Translations under genes and position numbers: made by a program | Shown here: positions 19,984 to 30,860 of the stretch, in pieces | Position numbering within the stretch: position 1 is the first letter of the stretch | Layout: every line of letters starts with the position of its first letter | The notes under the pieces: model-generated | Seen by the model: the letters and a program-made list of their open reading frames with translations, nothing else | Databases searched by the model: none | What the model was told of the DNA's origin: nothing | NCBI RefSeq assembly: GCF_000143415.4 | Contig: NW_003314294.1 | Span: 486,616-550,615 of the forward strand | Origin: Selaginella moellendorffii | Lineage: Eukaryota; Streptophyta; Lycopodiopsida; Selaginellales; Selaginellaceae | Direction of reading: 5' to 3' | DNA: 64,000 nucleotides

Positions 19984-21697
19984 TGTGAGACACAAAATCC
20001 CTAGGCCCCAAAGTGGAGCCGGAAGGGCGCCACATGGTAGTGGCCGAAGCGAGAGCCAAACGAGCGTAACACGTTTGGACCAAAAGCTCTGACTTGAAAA
20101 GTCAAGAGCGGGAGTGGAACTCCCAACGAAGTGCTCGAGGAACGAGCACGAAGCGAGCAAAAGGCGAGGCTCCAAAAAGGGACCCAAAAGGACCAACACA
20201 TGACACGTGGGAGTGTCTGAGATGGACTCGAGTTGGAGTCCGAAGTGGAGTCCGAGGTGGACTCGAGATGGACCCGAGTTGGAGTCCGAAGTGGAGTCCG
20301 AGATGGACCCGAGATGGAGTCCGAGATGGAGTCCGAAGTGGACCCGAGATGGACCCGAGTTGGAGTCCGAAGTGGAGTCCGAGATGGACCTGAGATGGAG
20401 TCCGAGATGGAGTCCGAGGTGGACCCGAGATGGACCCGAAATGGAGTCCGAGATGGAGTCCGAGATGGAGTCCGAGATGGACCCGAGATGGACCCGAGAT
20501 GGAGTCCGAGATGGAGTCCGAGATGGAGTCCGAAGTCGAGACCGAGACCGGGACCGAGACCGAGACCGAGACCGAGATCGGGACCGAGACCGAGACCGAG
20601 GCCGAGGCCGAGACCGAGCCCAAGCCCGAGTCCGAGTCCGAGTCCGAGTCCGAGTCCGAGTCCGAGTCCGAGTCCGAGTCCGAGTCCGAGTCCGGAGCCT
20701 GAGAGGGTGAAAGCCCAAAGCGTTCGTCTCCCAGACCCTGGGGGGTTTGGTGAGCTCCAAAAGTATAGTAGGGGGAGGACTGCAGTGGAGCCAGTTTGGC
20801 CAGGAAAGGCTAGTTTGGCCCAGGAAGGCCAGACCCAGTGTTGGGTGATGAGCTGCCCACTGGGAAGTCCAAGACTAGAGTGAACACAGACCGACAAGCG
20901 GGGTAGCTTGGTGAAGTGTTCAAGAGCCGGCTCTAGTTCCCCCGGGAGATCGATTGGCTGATGCTCCCAGTCCAAGTGTGGGTGGCACTACCTACTTGGA
21001 TACCTGGTGTGGCTCAACGGAACCCGCTCTAAGCCCATGGCTAGAGCACCCAAGGGCAGAAGGCGAGGAGGGTACCCAGGTGGCTCGCGTAAGGCCACGG
21101 TGTTCCGAAATGTTGTCCCAAAGGCCCAGACTGTGGAAAGGAAGAGGAGCAGTCCTCTGGGGTAGTGACCAAGGACACAGTCGTGTGGTGAGGAAGTCCC
21201 AGAGGACCGTGGGACTTAGTGGTCGGGCCTGTGGGTCTCGATCTAGTGGCAGTGTTGGCAAACACGGCCAGGGGCAAAAAGGGACTTAGTGGGGACTGAC
21301 AGAGGGATATTGGGGAAGGCTATTCCCCTTGTCGGTGGGCATCCTAAGGATGCTAAGGAGTGGATCTGAGATGACCACTCACGGATGGTTTGCCTAGTCT
21401 TGGAGGGCCAAGACGGTGATGCAAGTGGTGTTGGACCACCAGTGTGACCAAGGTAAATGGGCATGGCCTTAGCGTAACGGGCCGGTACGTCGGTGATACC
21501 TTGGGGTGTCGATCATGGGATCGGACATGTGGAGCACTTGGACCAAGTGCTAAGGTTGAGTGGCATAGATGCCATTCTCGGGGCTAGCAAGCCCCAAGTC
21601 CTGAGTTGGACTTATGGAAGTTGTCAATGAGACTCCTCCAAGTGGTCAGACGTGTGGTTAAGTGACTAAAGTAAAATGGAAAATTTAGTCGCTTACA
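19984..21697 (+). repeat. 5' LTR of nested element
   Basis: 1714 bases starting TGTGAGACACAAAATCCC and ending GTCGCTTACA. It is nearly identical to the 3' LTR except for copy-number differences in the tandem array and scattered substitutions, suggesting recent insertion. Confidence 0.9.
20216..20697 (+). repeat. Hexamer/dodecamer tandem array inside the 5' LTR
   Basis: A purine-rich array built on the 6-base frame GAGTCC / GAGATG / GACCCG / GAGACC. The first part alternates 12-mers such as GAGATGGAGTCC. It changes to GAGACC-type repeats near 20535 and ends in about a dozen pure GAGTCC copies (20626-20694). It is open in several frames on both strands, giving artefactual Trp-Ser-Pro-Arg or Ser-Glu repeats that should not be called genes. 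Confidence 0.92.
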
Positions 21698-21700
21698 ATT

Positions 21701-21712
21701 TGGTATCGGAGC
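21701..21712 (+). promoter_or_regulatory. Primer-binding site of nested element
   Basis: TGGTATCGGAGC lies three bases after the 5' LTR and differs by one base from the common plant initiator-methionine tRNA site TGGTATCAGAGC. Confidence 0.8.
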
Positions 21713-24700
21713 TGTTCCTTAGTCCGACTTTTATTGGTGCTCAAGTATATCACCACTAGTGTTGGCATCGGAAGGTCCGAGGAGTGGGCCTATCCTTGAG
21801 GAGTAGCAAGTTGGAAAGACATGGCTCTCCATTACAGTTTATGTGTGAACTTGTAGACGAGGTGGTGGATAGAAAAGGGCCAATAATGGAACGACTTTGG
21901 GATCTTGGGAACAGTGCAAGGTTTTCCTCATTGAGTTGAGGATGTGATCCGGATGAGCATTTGTCTCAGCAAATTGGCTTAGGTTGTTGTGGTAAACAAC
22001 TAAAGTTGGGATCACGGGAAAGATAGAGACTCCAAAAAAATAAAGGAGTCACAAGATTATCCTCATATAGTTGAGGTTGGTGCTCATGAATGTGAGACCA
22101 AAGGTAATGACCGTGGAAGGTCAAATACGGAAGAAGACTCAAGTCCTTGAAATGGTAGCCGGGGCTACCTCTAATAAATGCTGGAACAACCCAAGGAGTT
22201 GGGGGTGTATTAAGTGGATGAGTTGGTATTCTCATCACATGGACAAGTAGTCCTAAGGGGCAAAGGTTGCCCCCAGAGAACAAAATCAAGTGTCGGAGTA
22301 ACACTTGTGAAAATAGTCCTTTTGAGTAGGACCGGAATGCAAGAAGTGTATTCCAGTGAGCTAATGCCTCACAAGTAGGACCTTACGGGTCGGTGGATTA
22401 ACCAAGTCCAAAACTGCTAGACGACTCAAGTAGAGTCAAGGGATGGTCCTAAAAGGACTGATAGAAGCATTTGGACTGAGGCGCGTTGTACCCCACAAAG
22501 GATGGGGGGGGATCATAGGATCCAAGGATGAGAACAGAGAGTATCTCATCGATGGCAAAATGTGCCATGCTAAAGTTATGGGAAAGGTGTTCCCAGAAGA
22601 AAACAACTTTGACACAAAGTTGTGTGTGACCTCTATGGTGTAGTGCTAACGGATGGTTGGCATGAGAAAGAGCGGTGTTGGTCTTGGCAAAGACTTAAAC
22701 ACGAAGGGGAAGTGTCATAGAGGTAGGCTCGTGGAGCTGATGGTGTGGAGACACCAAATGTGCCAAGGTGTGATACCTTGAGGCTATGTTGGTGGGTTCA
22801 TGAGAACCCCTTGCCAAAGGAATCCCAATGGAAATGGGAATGGCATAGCCTAAGCGGCAGAGCATGCAGTTGGAGTGCGGTGACCCAGATAATGATGGAG
22901 GTGTGCAAGCACCAAGCAATGGGTTGTAGGACTTGACAACTATGAGACAACTAAGCAAGAGGTGCAAAATAACTGGTTAAACGGGTAGAAGGTAGCTACC
23001 CAAGACTTCTAGTATAGGGAAGTCGGATATACCCTTACGGGGGATAAGTTGCTTATGTTGCGATATAGTAAGTCAATGTCATAAAAGGAAATACTCATTG
23101 TCAAGAAAGCCATCATTGGGACACCCGAACACTCTAGAACACTAGAAGGTGGTGTTTGAGGTCGCGAGGGCAATGGATAAAGCCCAAGGGACTAAGTCCC
23201 TAGCGAATGATGGATAGAAGGTGCTATCCAAATGTCCAAGGTTGCGGAGACAGGAGAGGACTGTCTACCCAAATTGGACAAAGCCAAAAATGGAATTTTG
23301 GCAAGGCTAGTGATGGGCATGTAAAGGCCCATAAGCAACAATGTAATCCCAGTGTGTGGGATTATAAGCTGAGCATACCCGGATTGAGGAACCACTCCCT
23401 GGGCTATTGGGTAGGTTCATCCCTAAGAATACTTGCTAAGGCATGATAGAAAGTGCAAAGCTATCCTCCTGGTCTGGAGGAGAATGACCGAAGGAAAGGT
23501 GTGAAGCCAAAGGCAAGTAGTATTGGGATGGAACTGAACCATAGAAATCAAAGGGCATATCCAACAGTGGTTATGAAAGTTGGGAGTGGAGAATCAAGAG
23601 GGTGCTCGAGGATGTTATTGCTAGCAACCGTGATGCCATGGAGAGTCTAAAATATGGAATTGTCCATGTTAGACTATATGGCAACTATAAAGCTTGCGAA
23701 AGGGGAGGCCTTAGCAAGCTGAGGGACAGAGTTCCTTCAAGGTTCCCAAAGACGATTCTAGGTAGAATAGTACTTAGAAAGGCCAAGTGTAAATGGTTCA
23801 TGGAACGCGCGAAATCAGAGTGGCGCAGCAGAAGCGTGGTCTTGAAGCTTGCCATGAGGCAAGGTTATCAAGGTTAGGGAAGTAGTTCCCGAGTGTTCAA
23901 AGAGAGGGCTTTGAACGAAAGTCGATGGTCAAGGACTTTCACGCTTATGCAGGAACCATGTTACAATGGTCGGAGGACTTGCCAAGTGAGATTGGCACGT
24001 CGGGGGAACAAAGACCCTAGTTGAAGGTGATATCTTCAAAAAGGGTGGGCCAGGGGGCCGAGTATGGAGGAGTCCATGCATGATCACAGACATGTCAAGT
24101 GAAAGGACTTGGCAGTGTGGAGGAACTAGGTTCCTAAGCTGTGATCTGTAGCGCGCTTTAAAAATAGGTTGGTGCACCGGCGTGGGGAGTCACGCCAGGC
24201 ATCTAGTGTGATGCCGTCCGTAGATGCATATACGGAGGTTGGGTTCGAGTCCCAAATCACTAGGGCGTGGTGATGGTTTGGAATATGAGGACACTCATAT
24301 TTCGGTGGTCATGGACTCTCAGTGGGGAGACTGGTTTGGGCACACCGCCAAGCGAGGGATGCCTCGGAGTCGTGATGCACGGTTAGATTGCTTAGTGTGA
24401 AAGCTCAACATATCTAACTTGAACACTTTGGTGCAAGTGGCACCAAGGTCGTGGTGAGTGAGATGGGGACACCTAATCTCTGTTGCTATGAACCCTTGGC
24501 CATAAGGGCTAGCTTGGGTGCACCGCCAAGTGTGGGGGATGCCCCCGGGGTTATAGTCAACAACTTGGAGGTCTAGAAAACCAAGTACCTCTTGGCAACT
24601 CTGTTAAGGTGCCAAGGTGAGATCACTAGGTGATCTTATGGCCAGATAAGGACAAGGTCCCTGGTTGGCTAAGGAATGAAGTTCCTGGTTCAAAATGTTG

Positions 24701-25703
24701 AAATTGAACTGTTTAAGGTGGTGTGGCTTGGTCATGATAACCAAGTGGGAAGAGCACCTAAGGGAAATAAACTATGTCCGTGCGATGGCATAGTGAGTCC
24801 GAGGAAAGTAGTCTCTATAAAAGACCCATGGGAGGGTCACGAAGTTGGGCCGTGGATAGAGCCCATAGCAGAAGATGCTAAAGAGACGTACTAGGGGTGA
24901 ACATCCTCCGGACTTGGCAAAGAAGAGTCTTTGCTATGGAACCGAAACAATACCTCAAGGAGGGAGGTAGAGATTCGATGTTGCTTGGTGCAACAATCAA
25001 CGGATATGAGCAAAAGATGAGTGGCCAAGATAGAGCCGTGGAATCCCTTGGAAGGAATCCAAGTGACAAAGTTAGGCGAGGAACACTAATGTGTTGGACG
25101 CTAACAAGTTGCGGGAAAGGAAGTGTGTTTCCAAGGAGGGATTCCGAAATGCTCCGAGTTGGTGAAAGTGGAAGCTCCAAGGGAGGGAGCGGTAAGGTAG
25201 CCAAATGATAGGGCCATGAACAGCCCTAGCACAAAGTATGATAACTGGAACTTTGGCACGAAATAGAAGAGAGGATGATGGTGCCCTCGAGTAGAGAACT
25301 TCCTAGGATGGGAAGTGGAGTTGCACAAAAGGTGCAAGGCAAGGTGTCAGAGACACCTAGGAAATTGACTCCAAGAAGTCAAAATTCAAAGTTCCAAAGT
25401 GCAAAGGTTATATCGATGGAAATTGAGACTACTCGAGAAGGAGTAGTGGGATTGACTTAGAGAAGGGTCTCTAAGAGGTTTAGCGAGAACTAAACCAATA
25501 AAAGGAGAGAACCATTACATGTGGTCCAATCAGTCTCTAAGTTGGAGAGACTACGCTCCTTAAAGGATGGACAAGGCATGGTGAGCCTTTGATGTCAAAC
25601 CATAGACAAAGATTGGCTAGGTGCCAAGGATGGAAATGGTAACACGTGTGGGTGTTACTTTATGAAAGGGTTTACCGTTCGATGAGGACATCGAACTTCG
25701 TCT
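21713..25703. other. Internal non-coding region of nested element
   Basis: About 4 kb of G-rich sequence without any long frame; no zinc knuckle, protease, RT or integrase motif is seen in six frames. Frames up to ~108 codons occur on both strands but look random. It could supply packaging signals only. Confidence 0.6.
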
Positions 25704-25717
25704 ATGGGTGGTGGAGT
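25704..25717 (+). promoter_or_regulatory. Polypurine-like tract before the 3' LTR
   Basis: The purine-rich stretch GGGTGGTGGAG lies directly before the 3' LTR and is the expected place for plus-strand priming. It contains thymines, so it is not a perfect tract. Confidence 0.4.
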
Positions 25718-27443
25718 TGTGAGACACAAAATCCCTAGGCCCCAAAGTGGAGCCGGAAGGGCACCACATGGTAGTGGCCGAAGCGAGAGCCAAACGAGCG
25801 TAACACGTTTGGACCAAAAGCTCTGACTTGAAAAGTCAAGAGCGGGAGTGGAACTCCCAACGAAGTGCTCGAGGAACGAGCACGAAGCGAGCAAAAGGCG
25901 AGGCTCCAAAAAGGGACCCAAAAGGACCAACACATGACACGTGGGAGTGTCTGAGATGGACTCGAGTTGGAGTCCGAAGTGGAGTCCGAGGTGGACCCGA
26001 GATGGACCCGAGTTGGAGTCCGAAGTGGAGTCCGAGATGGACCCGAGATGGAGTCCGAGATGGAGTCCGAAGTGGACCCGAGATGGACCCGAGTTGGAGT
26101 CCGAAGTGGAGTCCGAGATGGACCCGAGATGGAGTCCGAGATGGAGTCCGAGATGGAGTCCGAGGTGGACCCGAGATGGACCCGAAATGGAGTCCGAGAT
26201 GGAGTCCGAGATGGAGTCCGAGATGGACCCGAGATGGACCCGAGATGGAGTCCGAGATGGAGTCTGAGATGGAGTCCGAGATGGAGTCCGAAGTCGAGAC
26301 CGAGACCGGGACCGAGACCGAGACCGAGACCGAGATCGGGACCGAGACCGAGACCGAGGCCGAGGCCGAGACCGAGCCCAAGCCCGAGTCTGAGTCCGAA
26401 TCCGAGTCCGAGTCCGAGTCCGAGTCCGAGTCCGAGTCCGGAGCCTGAGAGGGTGAAAGCCCAAAGCGTTCGTCTCCCAGACCCTGGGGGGTTTGGTGAG
26501 CTCCAAAAGTATAGTAGGGGGAGGACTGCAGTGGAGCCAATTTGGCCAGGAAAGGCCAGTTTGGCCCAGGAAGGCCAGACCCAGTGTTGGGTGATGAGCT
26601 GCCCACTGGGAAGTCCAAGACTAGAGTGAACACAGACCGACAAGCGGGGTAGCTTGGTGAAGTGTTCAAGAGCCGGCTCTAGTTCCCCCGGGAGATCGAC
26701 TGGCCGATGCTCCCAGTCCAAGTGTGGGTGGCACTACCTACTTGGATACCTGGTGTGGCTCAACGGAACCCACTCTAAGCCCATGGCTAGAGCACCCAAG
26801 GGCAGAAGGCGAGGAGGGTACCCAGGTGGCTCGCATAAGGCCACGGTGTTCCGAAATGTTGTCCCAAAGGCCCAGACTGTGGAAAGGAAGAGGAGCAGTC
26901 CTCTGGGGTAGTGACCAAGGACACAGTCGTGTGGTGAGGAAGTCCCAGAGGACCGTGGGACTTAGTGGTCGGGCCTGTGGGTCTCGATCTAGTGGCAGTG
27001 TTGGCAAACACGGCCAGGGGCAAAAAGGGACTTAGTGGGGACTGACAGAGGGATATTGGGGAAGGCTATTCCCCTTGTCGGTGGGCATCCTAAGGATGCT
27101 AAGGAGTGGATCTGAGATGACCACTCACGGATGGTTTGCCTAGTCTTGGAGGGCCAAGACGGTGATGCAAGTGGTGTTGGACCACCAGTGTGACCAAGGT
27201 AAATGGGCATGGCCTTAGCGTAACGGGCCGGTACGTCGGTGATACCTTGGGGTGTCGATCATGGGATCGGACACGTGGAGCACTTGGACCAAGTGCTAAG
27301 GTTGAGTGGCATGGATGCCATTCTCGGGGCTAGCAAGCCCCAAGTCCTGAGTTGGACTTATGGAAGTTGTCAATGAGACTCCTCCAAGTGGTCAGACGTG
27401 TGGTTAAGTGACTAAAGTAAAATGGAAAATTTAGTCGCTTACA
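25718..27443 (+). repeat. 3' LTR of nested element
   Basis: 1726 bases with the same ends as the 5' LTR. Its tandem array (about 25950-26446) has a different number of dodecamers and fewer terminal GAGTCC hexamers than the 5' copy, as well as GAGTCT variants. Confidence 0.9.
25950..26446 (+). repeat. Hexamer/dodecamer tandem array inside the 3' LTR
   Basis: The same array as at 20216-20697, with one extra GAGATGGAGTCC-type block in the middle and about three fewer pure GAGTCC hexamers at its end. The two arrays have changed length independently since insertion. Confidence 0.9.
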
Positions 27444-28525
27444 GGATGATGTGTACCATTGGTTTGATCACTTCACGGTGATTGCCACATATCATTCTTA
27501 GGATGATGCTCGACATTTGCGTGAGTTTCCCACGTGTCTCCAAGGGACGGCGTTGCAGTGGTACAATGGATTGAGTGCGGCCACTCATGGGGATTGGAGT
27601 GTTCTTCCGGACGTCTTCAAACGCGCCTTCGAACATGCTGACGATTGTGACGATGCCTTCCAACAATTGCATCGTCTTCGCCAAGGGTCCTCTAAATCGG
27701 TGATGCAATTTGGCGTTCGTTTCCGAAGTCTTTTGCTTCGTGCGGAGCCTAATATGTCGGAGCGGATCAAGCTAGGAATGTTGTGGCCAGCACTTCGTCA
27801 AGATCTTGTCGGCCTTGTGCATGCACTTGCTCCTACCACCCTTGACGATACTTTTCACTTGGCACAACGTTATGAGACGTCACCTCTTCCACTTCTTGCT
27901 GCATGTCCTTCAGCTCCACTTCTTATGAGTGATGGTCCTGTTCCAATGAAGGTTGATGCTGCTGCTACTTGAGTCCATGGACAAGGGCATGGACGTGGTC
28001 GTGGCCATGATATTCGTTGCTGGGTGTGTGATGAAGTTGGTCATACTTATCAGTGTTGTCGGCACTTTCCGGATTGGCGACCTCCATTTCCTGGGTGGAA
28101 ACCTTGGCGTCAGCAACGTCCTGTTGGTGCTGCTGCGGTGGAAGGTTTGGATACCGAGGTGCATCCAGGAAACGAGGAGTTGCACGAGTAATGGAGGGAC
28201 CTTACGCAAATAAGTTAGTGACCCCTCCATCTTTCTTCAGGAGTATCATCAAGGGGTTCACTTGGCACCGGTTCATCCAGTGTTTACTTTCCAAGCTCGT
28301 TTTTATAACAAGAGGTCTCCTATTCTTCTCTCCGTATTGGTTGATACAGGTTCGAGTTTATCTTCTATTGCTCGACCTATTGCCACACGTTATCGTCTAC
28401 ACTTGCATCGTGTGGCGGATCCAGTTTTCATTCTTTATGGCAACGGCCGTACACATGCATGTGCACGAGATGAGGCGGACCTGGTTGTGCGTGTGGGCAA
28501 TCTCAAGCTTGAGTTGTAGTCGTTG
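27444..28525 (+). pseudogene. gag remainder and protease region of the unit B Ty3 element
   Basis: After the nested element gag resumes (DVYHWFDHFTVIATYHS) but meets TAG, then continues open from 27517 (MREFPTCLQGTALQWYNGLS) through the capsid-like part. A zinc knuckle CWVCDEVGHTYQCC of the CX2CX4HX4C type follows after a further stop. The protease region in another frame shows LLSVLVDTGSSLSSIARPIA with the DTGS active site. Stops and frame changes make this part non-functional as written. Confidence 0.75.
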
Positions 28526-28564
28526 CGGGTGGTGCCGAGTTAAACTTTTGACCTCATTCTTGGT

Positions 28565-30133
28565 ATGGATTGGTTGCAGTGCAATCATGCCAAGTGTGAC
28601 TTTGAGGCTTCTCCCCCTTGTCTCATCCTTCCTTATGTTTCATCCATTCCTCTCACTTCCGTACCTCTTCGTCCCTCTACTTTTACCTCTGCTTCCATGA
28701 CTTTTGTTCCCCCACTATTTCCTCTTGTGTTTCCATCTTGTTCTGCTCTTCCCTTTTCCGATCCCTCTGATGATCTTTGTGTTGCAGCTGTTGACCAGCT
28801 CATGAAGGAGTATTCTGATCTCTTTGAATTTGACCTATCGTCAGGGGCCAAGATTGCCACAACCGGGGATGCTCGTCCAATCAAGGTTCCTGTTCGTCGT
28901 TGGTCACCCAAGGAGATCAAGATTTTACGTGCAAACGTCAAGGAGATGTTGGAGAAGGGTGTTATTCGGAAGTCGCAGAGTCCTTGGGCATGTGAACCTC
29001 ATCTTGTAACGAAGCCTGATGGGAGTATTCGTTTCTGCATCGACTATCGTCCGTTAAATGAACTGACGATCCCGGATGTGTACCCTCTTCCTCACACTGC
29101 TGATCTCTTGGATCGTCTGGGGCGAAGTTGTTGGTTCACCAAGCTAGATCTTGCTTCTGGGTATTGGCAAGTACCAATGGCCGACAAAGATATTCCTAAG
29201 ACTGCTTTTCATACACCGTTTGGTTTGTACGAGTTCTCGGTGATGCCGTTTGGTTTGAACAATGCTCTAGCAACTTTCCAGCGGATGATGGACAAGGTTC
29301 TTTGTGATATACCAGAGGTGACTGCTGACTTCATTGATGATGTCTTGATTCACTCGGAGGGGACGTGGGCAGAGCACGTTCGTGATGTGTGTAAAGTGTT
29401 GGATCGGCTACGGGATGTTGGTTTAAAGCTGAAGCGGTCGAAGTGCGTGTTTGGGTCCAAGGACACAACTTATCTTGGGTACCGTATTTCTCGTGAGGGT
29501 TTGCAAGTTGATCCTGACAAACTCGTAGCCGTTCTAAAGTTCCCTACTCCGAAGTGTGTGAATGATGTGCAACGCTTCCTGGGAAAGGTGCAATATCTCG
29601 GTCGTTTTGTGGATCATCTTTCTGATCGCACTGCACCGTTGCGAACGTTGTTGAAGTCATCAACGTCATCTTTCATCTGGTCTTCAAATTGTGAGCGGGC
29701 GTTTGTGGATCTCAAAGTGCTGTTGACGACTCCTCCAGTTTTGGCATATCCTGACTACACTCGACCTTTTATTTTGCGCGTTGATGCTTCTAATATTGGT
29801 CTTGGAGGTGTGTTAATGCAAAAGAGCCCGAGTGTGCCTGGTCAGCATCATCCCATTGCATATATAAGCTGTACGTTACAACCAGCAGAGGTGAACTACT
29901 CTTCGACAGAGAAGGAGTGTTTAGCGGCAGTTTGGGGTTTCAAGAAACTTCATGCATATCTACATGGTTCTCGGACATTACTTGAAGGTGACCATACTGC
30001 CGTTATTTCATTATTGAAGCGGAAGAACCTGGTCGGTCGTACTGCTTGGTGGGCTTTAAAGCTTCAGATATATGATTTTGATGTTGTTCATCGCCCAGGG
30101 AGTTCTATGGCTGATGCTGATGCCCTTTCTTGA
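28565..30133 (+). CDS. Ty3/gypsy reverse transcriptase and RNase H (open part of pol)
   Basis: An open frame of 522 codons begins in the linker after protease (MDWLQCNHAKCDF). RT motifs are in order: KGVIRKSQSPWACEPHLVTK, GSIRFCIDYRPLNELT, FTKLDLASGYWQVPM, TAFHTPFGLYEFSVMPFGL and the catalytic box DFIDDVLIHSEG, where Tyr of the usual YxDD is Phe. The KRSKCVFG and VQRFLGKVQYLGRF segments and an RNase H domain with LRVDASNIGLGGVLMQ, STEKECLAAVWG and HRPGSSMADADALS follow. Both catalytic Asp residues are kept, so the enzyme may be active if expressed. In the unit C copy this same region is deleted. Confidence 0.85.
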   Translation: MDWLQCNHAKCDFEASPPCLILPYVSSIPLTSVPLRPSTFTSASMTFVPPLFPLVFPSCSALPFSDPSDDLCVAAVDQLMKEYSDLFEFDLSSGAKIATTGDARPIKVPVRRWSPKEIKILRANVKEMLEKGVIRKSQSPWACEPHLVTKPDGSIRFCIDYRPLNELTIPDVYPLPHTADLLDRLGRSCWFTKLDLASGYWQVPMADKDIPKTAFHTPFGLYEFSVMPFGLNNALATFQRMMDKVLCDIPEVTADFIDDVLIHSEGTWAEHVRDVCKVLDRLRDVGLKLKRSKCVFGSKDTTYLGYRISREGLQVDPDKLVAVLKFPTPKCVNDVQRFLGKVQYLGRFVDHLSDRTAPLRTLLKSSTSSFIWSSNCERAFVDLKVLLTTPPVLAYPDYTRPFILRVDASNIGLGGVLMQKSPSVPGQHHPIAYISCTLQPAEVNYSSTEKECLAAVWGFKKLHAYLHGSRTLLEGDHTAVISLLKRKNLVGRTAWWALKLQIYDFDVVHRPGSSMADADALS

Positions 30134-30193
30134 AGTCCTCTTCCTTCTCCACTTTCTTCTCATATTTCTGATGAGCCTGTTGTTCCAACATCT

Positions 30194-30775
30194 GTGGATT
30201 TTCTAGACGAGGATTCAGTGCCGTCGGTGGTTGTTGTACTTGATGTTCAGTGTCCACAAGGCGCAGAGCAAGATCTACCTTCTCTTGATGAGGTCCGTGA
30301 GGCTCAAAAGATTGAGCCGTGGATTCGAAGGCTTCATGATGCGTTTGAGGATCCTGCATCACTTGTGGATGACTTGCCTTTCCGGCATTTACATTCTCAA
30401 TATCGCCTTGAAGATGGCCTTCTGGGGACGGATCCTGATGATCATTTACTGCCTTCTATCTTTATTCCATGGTTTCTCCATGCTTACCATGATTCTCCTG
30501 TTCTAGGTGGGCATATGGGATATCGCCGTGTGACTAAGAAGCTGTGTAGGTATTTCTATTGGCCAGAGATGCGACATGATGTTATCCGGTATGTGCGTAG
30601 CTGTGTTTGGTGCCAAGCTCGTAATACTCCCCCTTGTGCTGCGGAAGGACGGTTGGAGTCAATTGCAATTTCCCGTCCGTTTGAGTTGGTGGCGTTTGAT
30701 CTTATGGGACCTTTTCCACAGTCGACTACTGGCAATGAGTATGTTATTATTGCTTCTGACTACTTGACTCGTTAG
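30194..30775 (+). pseudogene. Truncated integrase of the unit B Ty3 element
   Basis: The zinc-binding HHCC region (HMGYRRVTKKLCRYFYWPEM then CVWCQARNTPPC) and the start of the catalytic core (FELVAFDLMGPFPQSTTGNE) are present. A TAG after SDYLTR replaces the Trp codon expected there, and the copy breaks at the same place, so the rest of the core and C-terminal domain are missing. Confidence 0.8.
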
Positions 30776-30860
30776 GTGGAACTGGTTGCTCCTCGGATGG
30801 AAAGAGAGGGTCCTCTATGCGATGAGCACCTGGAGGCCGCAGAACAAGCAAGCTGGCTGA
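30776..30860 (+). pseudogene. GRAS 3'-end fragment at the start of unit C
   Basis: About 85 bases encode the last ~27 residues of the plus-strand GRAS gene (NWLLLGWKERVLYAMSTWRP in another copy) and end TGA. They are fused directly to integrase sequence. The GRAS 3' UTR with its intron borders continues downstream. The junction shows shared bases (GGTGGA against GATGGGA, then ACTGGTTG). Confidence 0.85.

Larger units (their letters stand above)
19984..27443 (+). mobile_element. Nested LTR element with 1.7-kb LTRs and no coding capacity (LARD-like)
   Basis: The 7460-bp element has LTRs 19984-21697 and 25718-27443, both TGTGAG...CTTACA. A 5-bp target duplication GGATG (19979-19983 and 27444-27448) flanks it; unit C has the single GGATG empty site near 37245. 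A primer-binding site resembling the initiator-Met tRNA type (TGGTATCGGAGC) follows the 5' LTR. The ~4.0-kb internal region has only short scattered frames with no gag or pol similarity. This architecture fits a large retrotransposon derivative that depends on proteins of another element (inference). Confidence 0.88.
19470..30775 (+). mobile_element. Ty3/gypsy LTR retrotransposon, unit B copy, 3'-truncated and interrupted by a nested element
   Basis: The element starts with a 175-bp LTR (19470-19644, TGTGAG...CTCACA) and is followed by gag, protease, reverse transcriptase, RNase H and the first part of integrase. A second retroelement (19984-27443) splits gag. The element ends at 30775 inside integrase, where GRAS tail sequence begins, so the 3' half of integrase and the 3' LTR are missing. 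The 5' flank (TATCTATACT) is the same as that of the unit C copy, showing one insertion event copied by duplication. RT and RNase H are open here, whereas they are deleted in the unit C copy. Confidence 0.9.

Noticed and set aside
20207..20975. Long open frames of Trp-Ser-Pro-Arg, Ser-Glu or Leu-Gly repeats on both strands
   Set aside because: They arise because a 6-base tandem array has no stops in several frames; they lie inside an LTR and recur at 25735-26721.
21698..25717. Possible host genes inside the nested element
   Set aside because: Only short random frames on both strands; no in-phase splicing or known motif seen.
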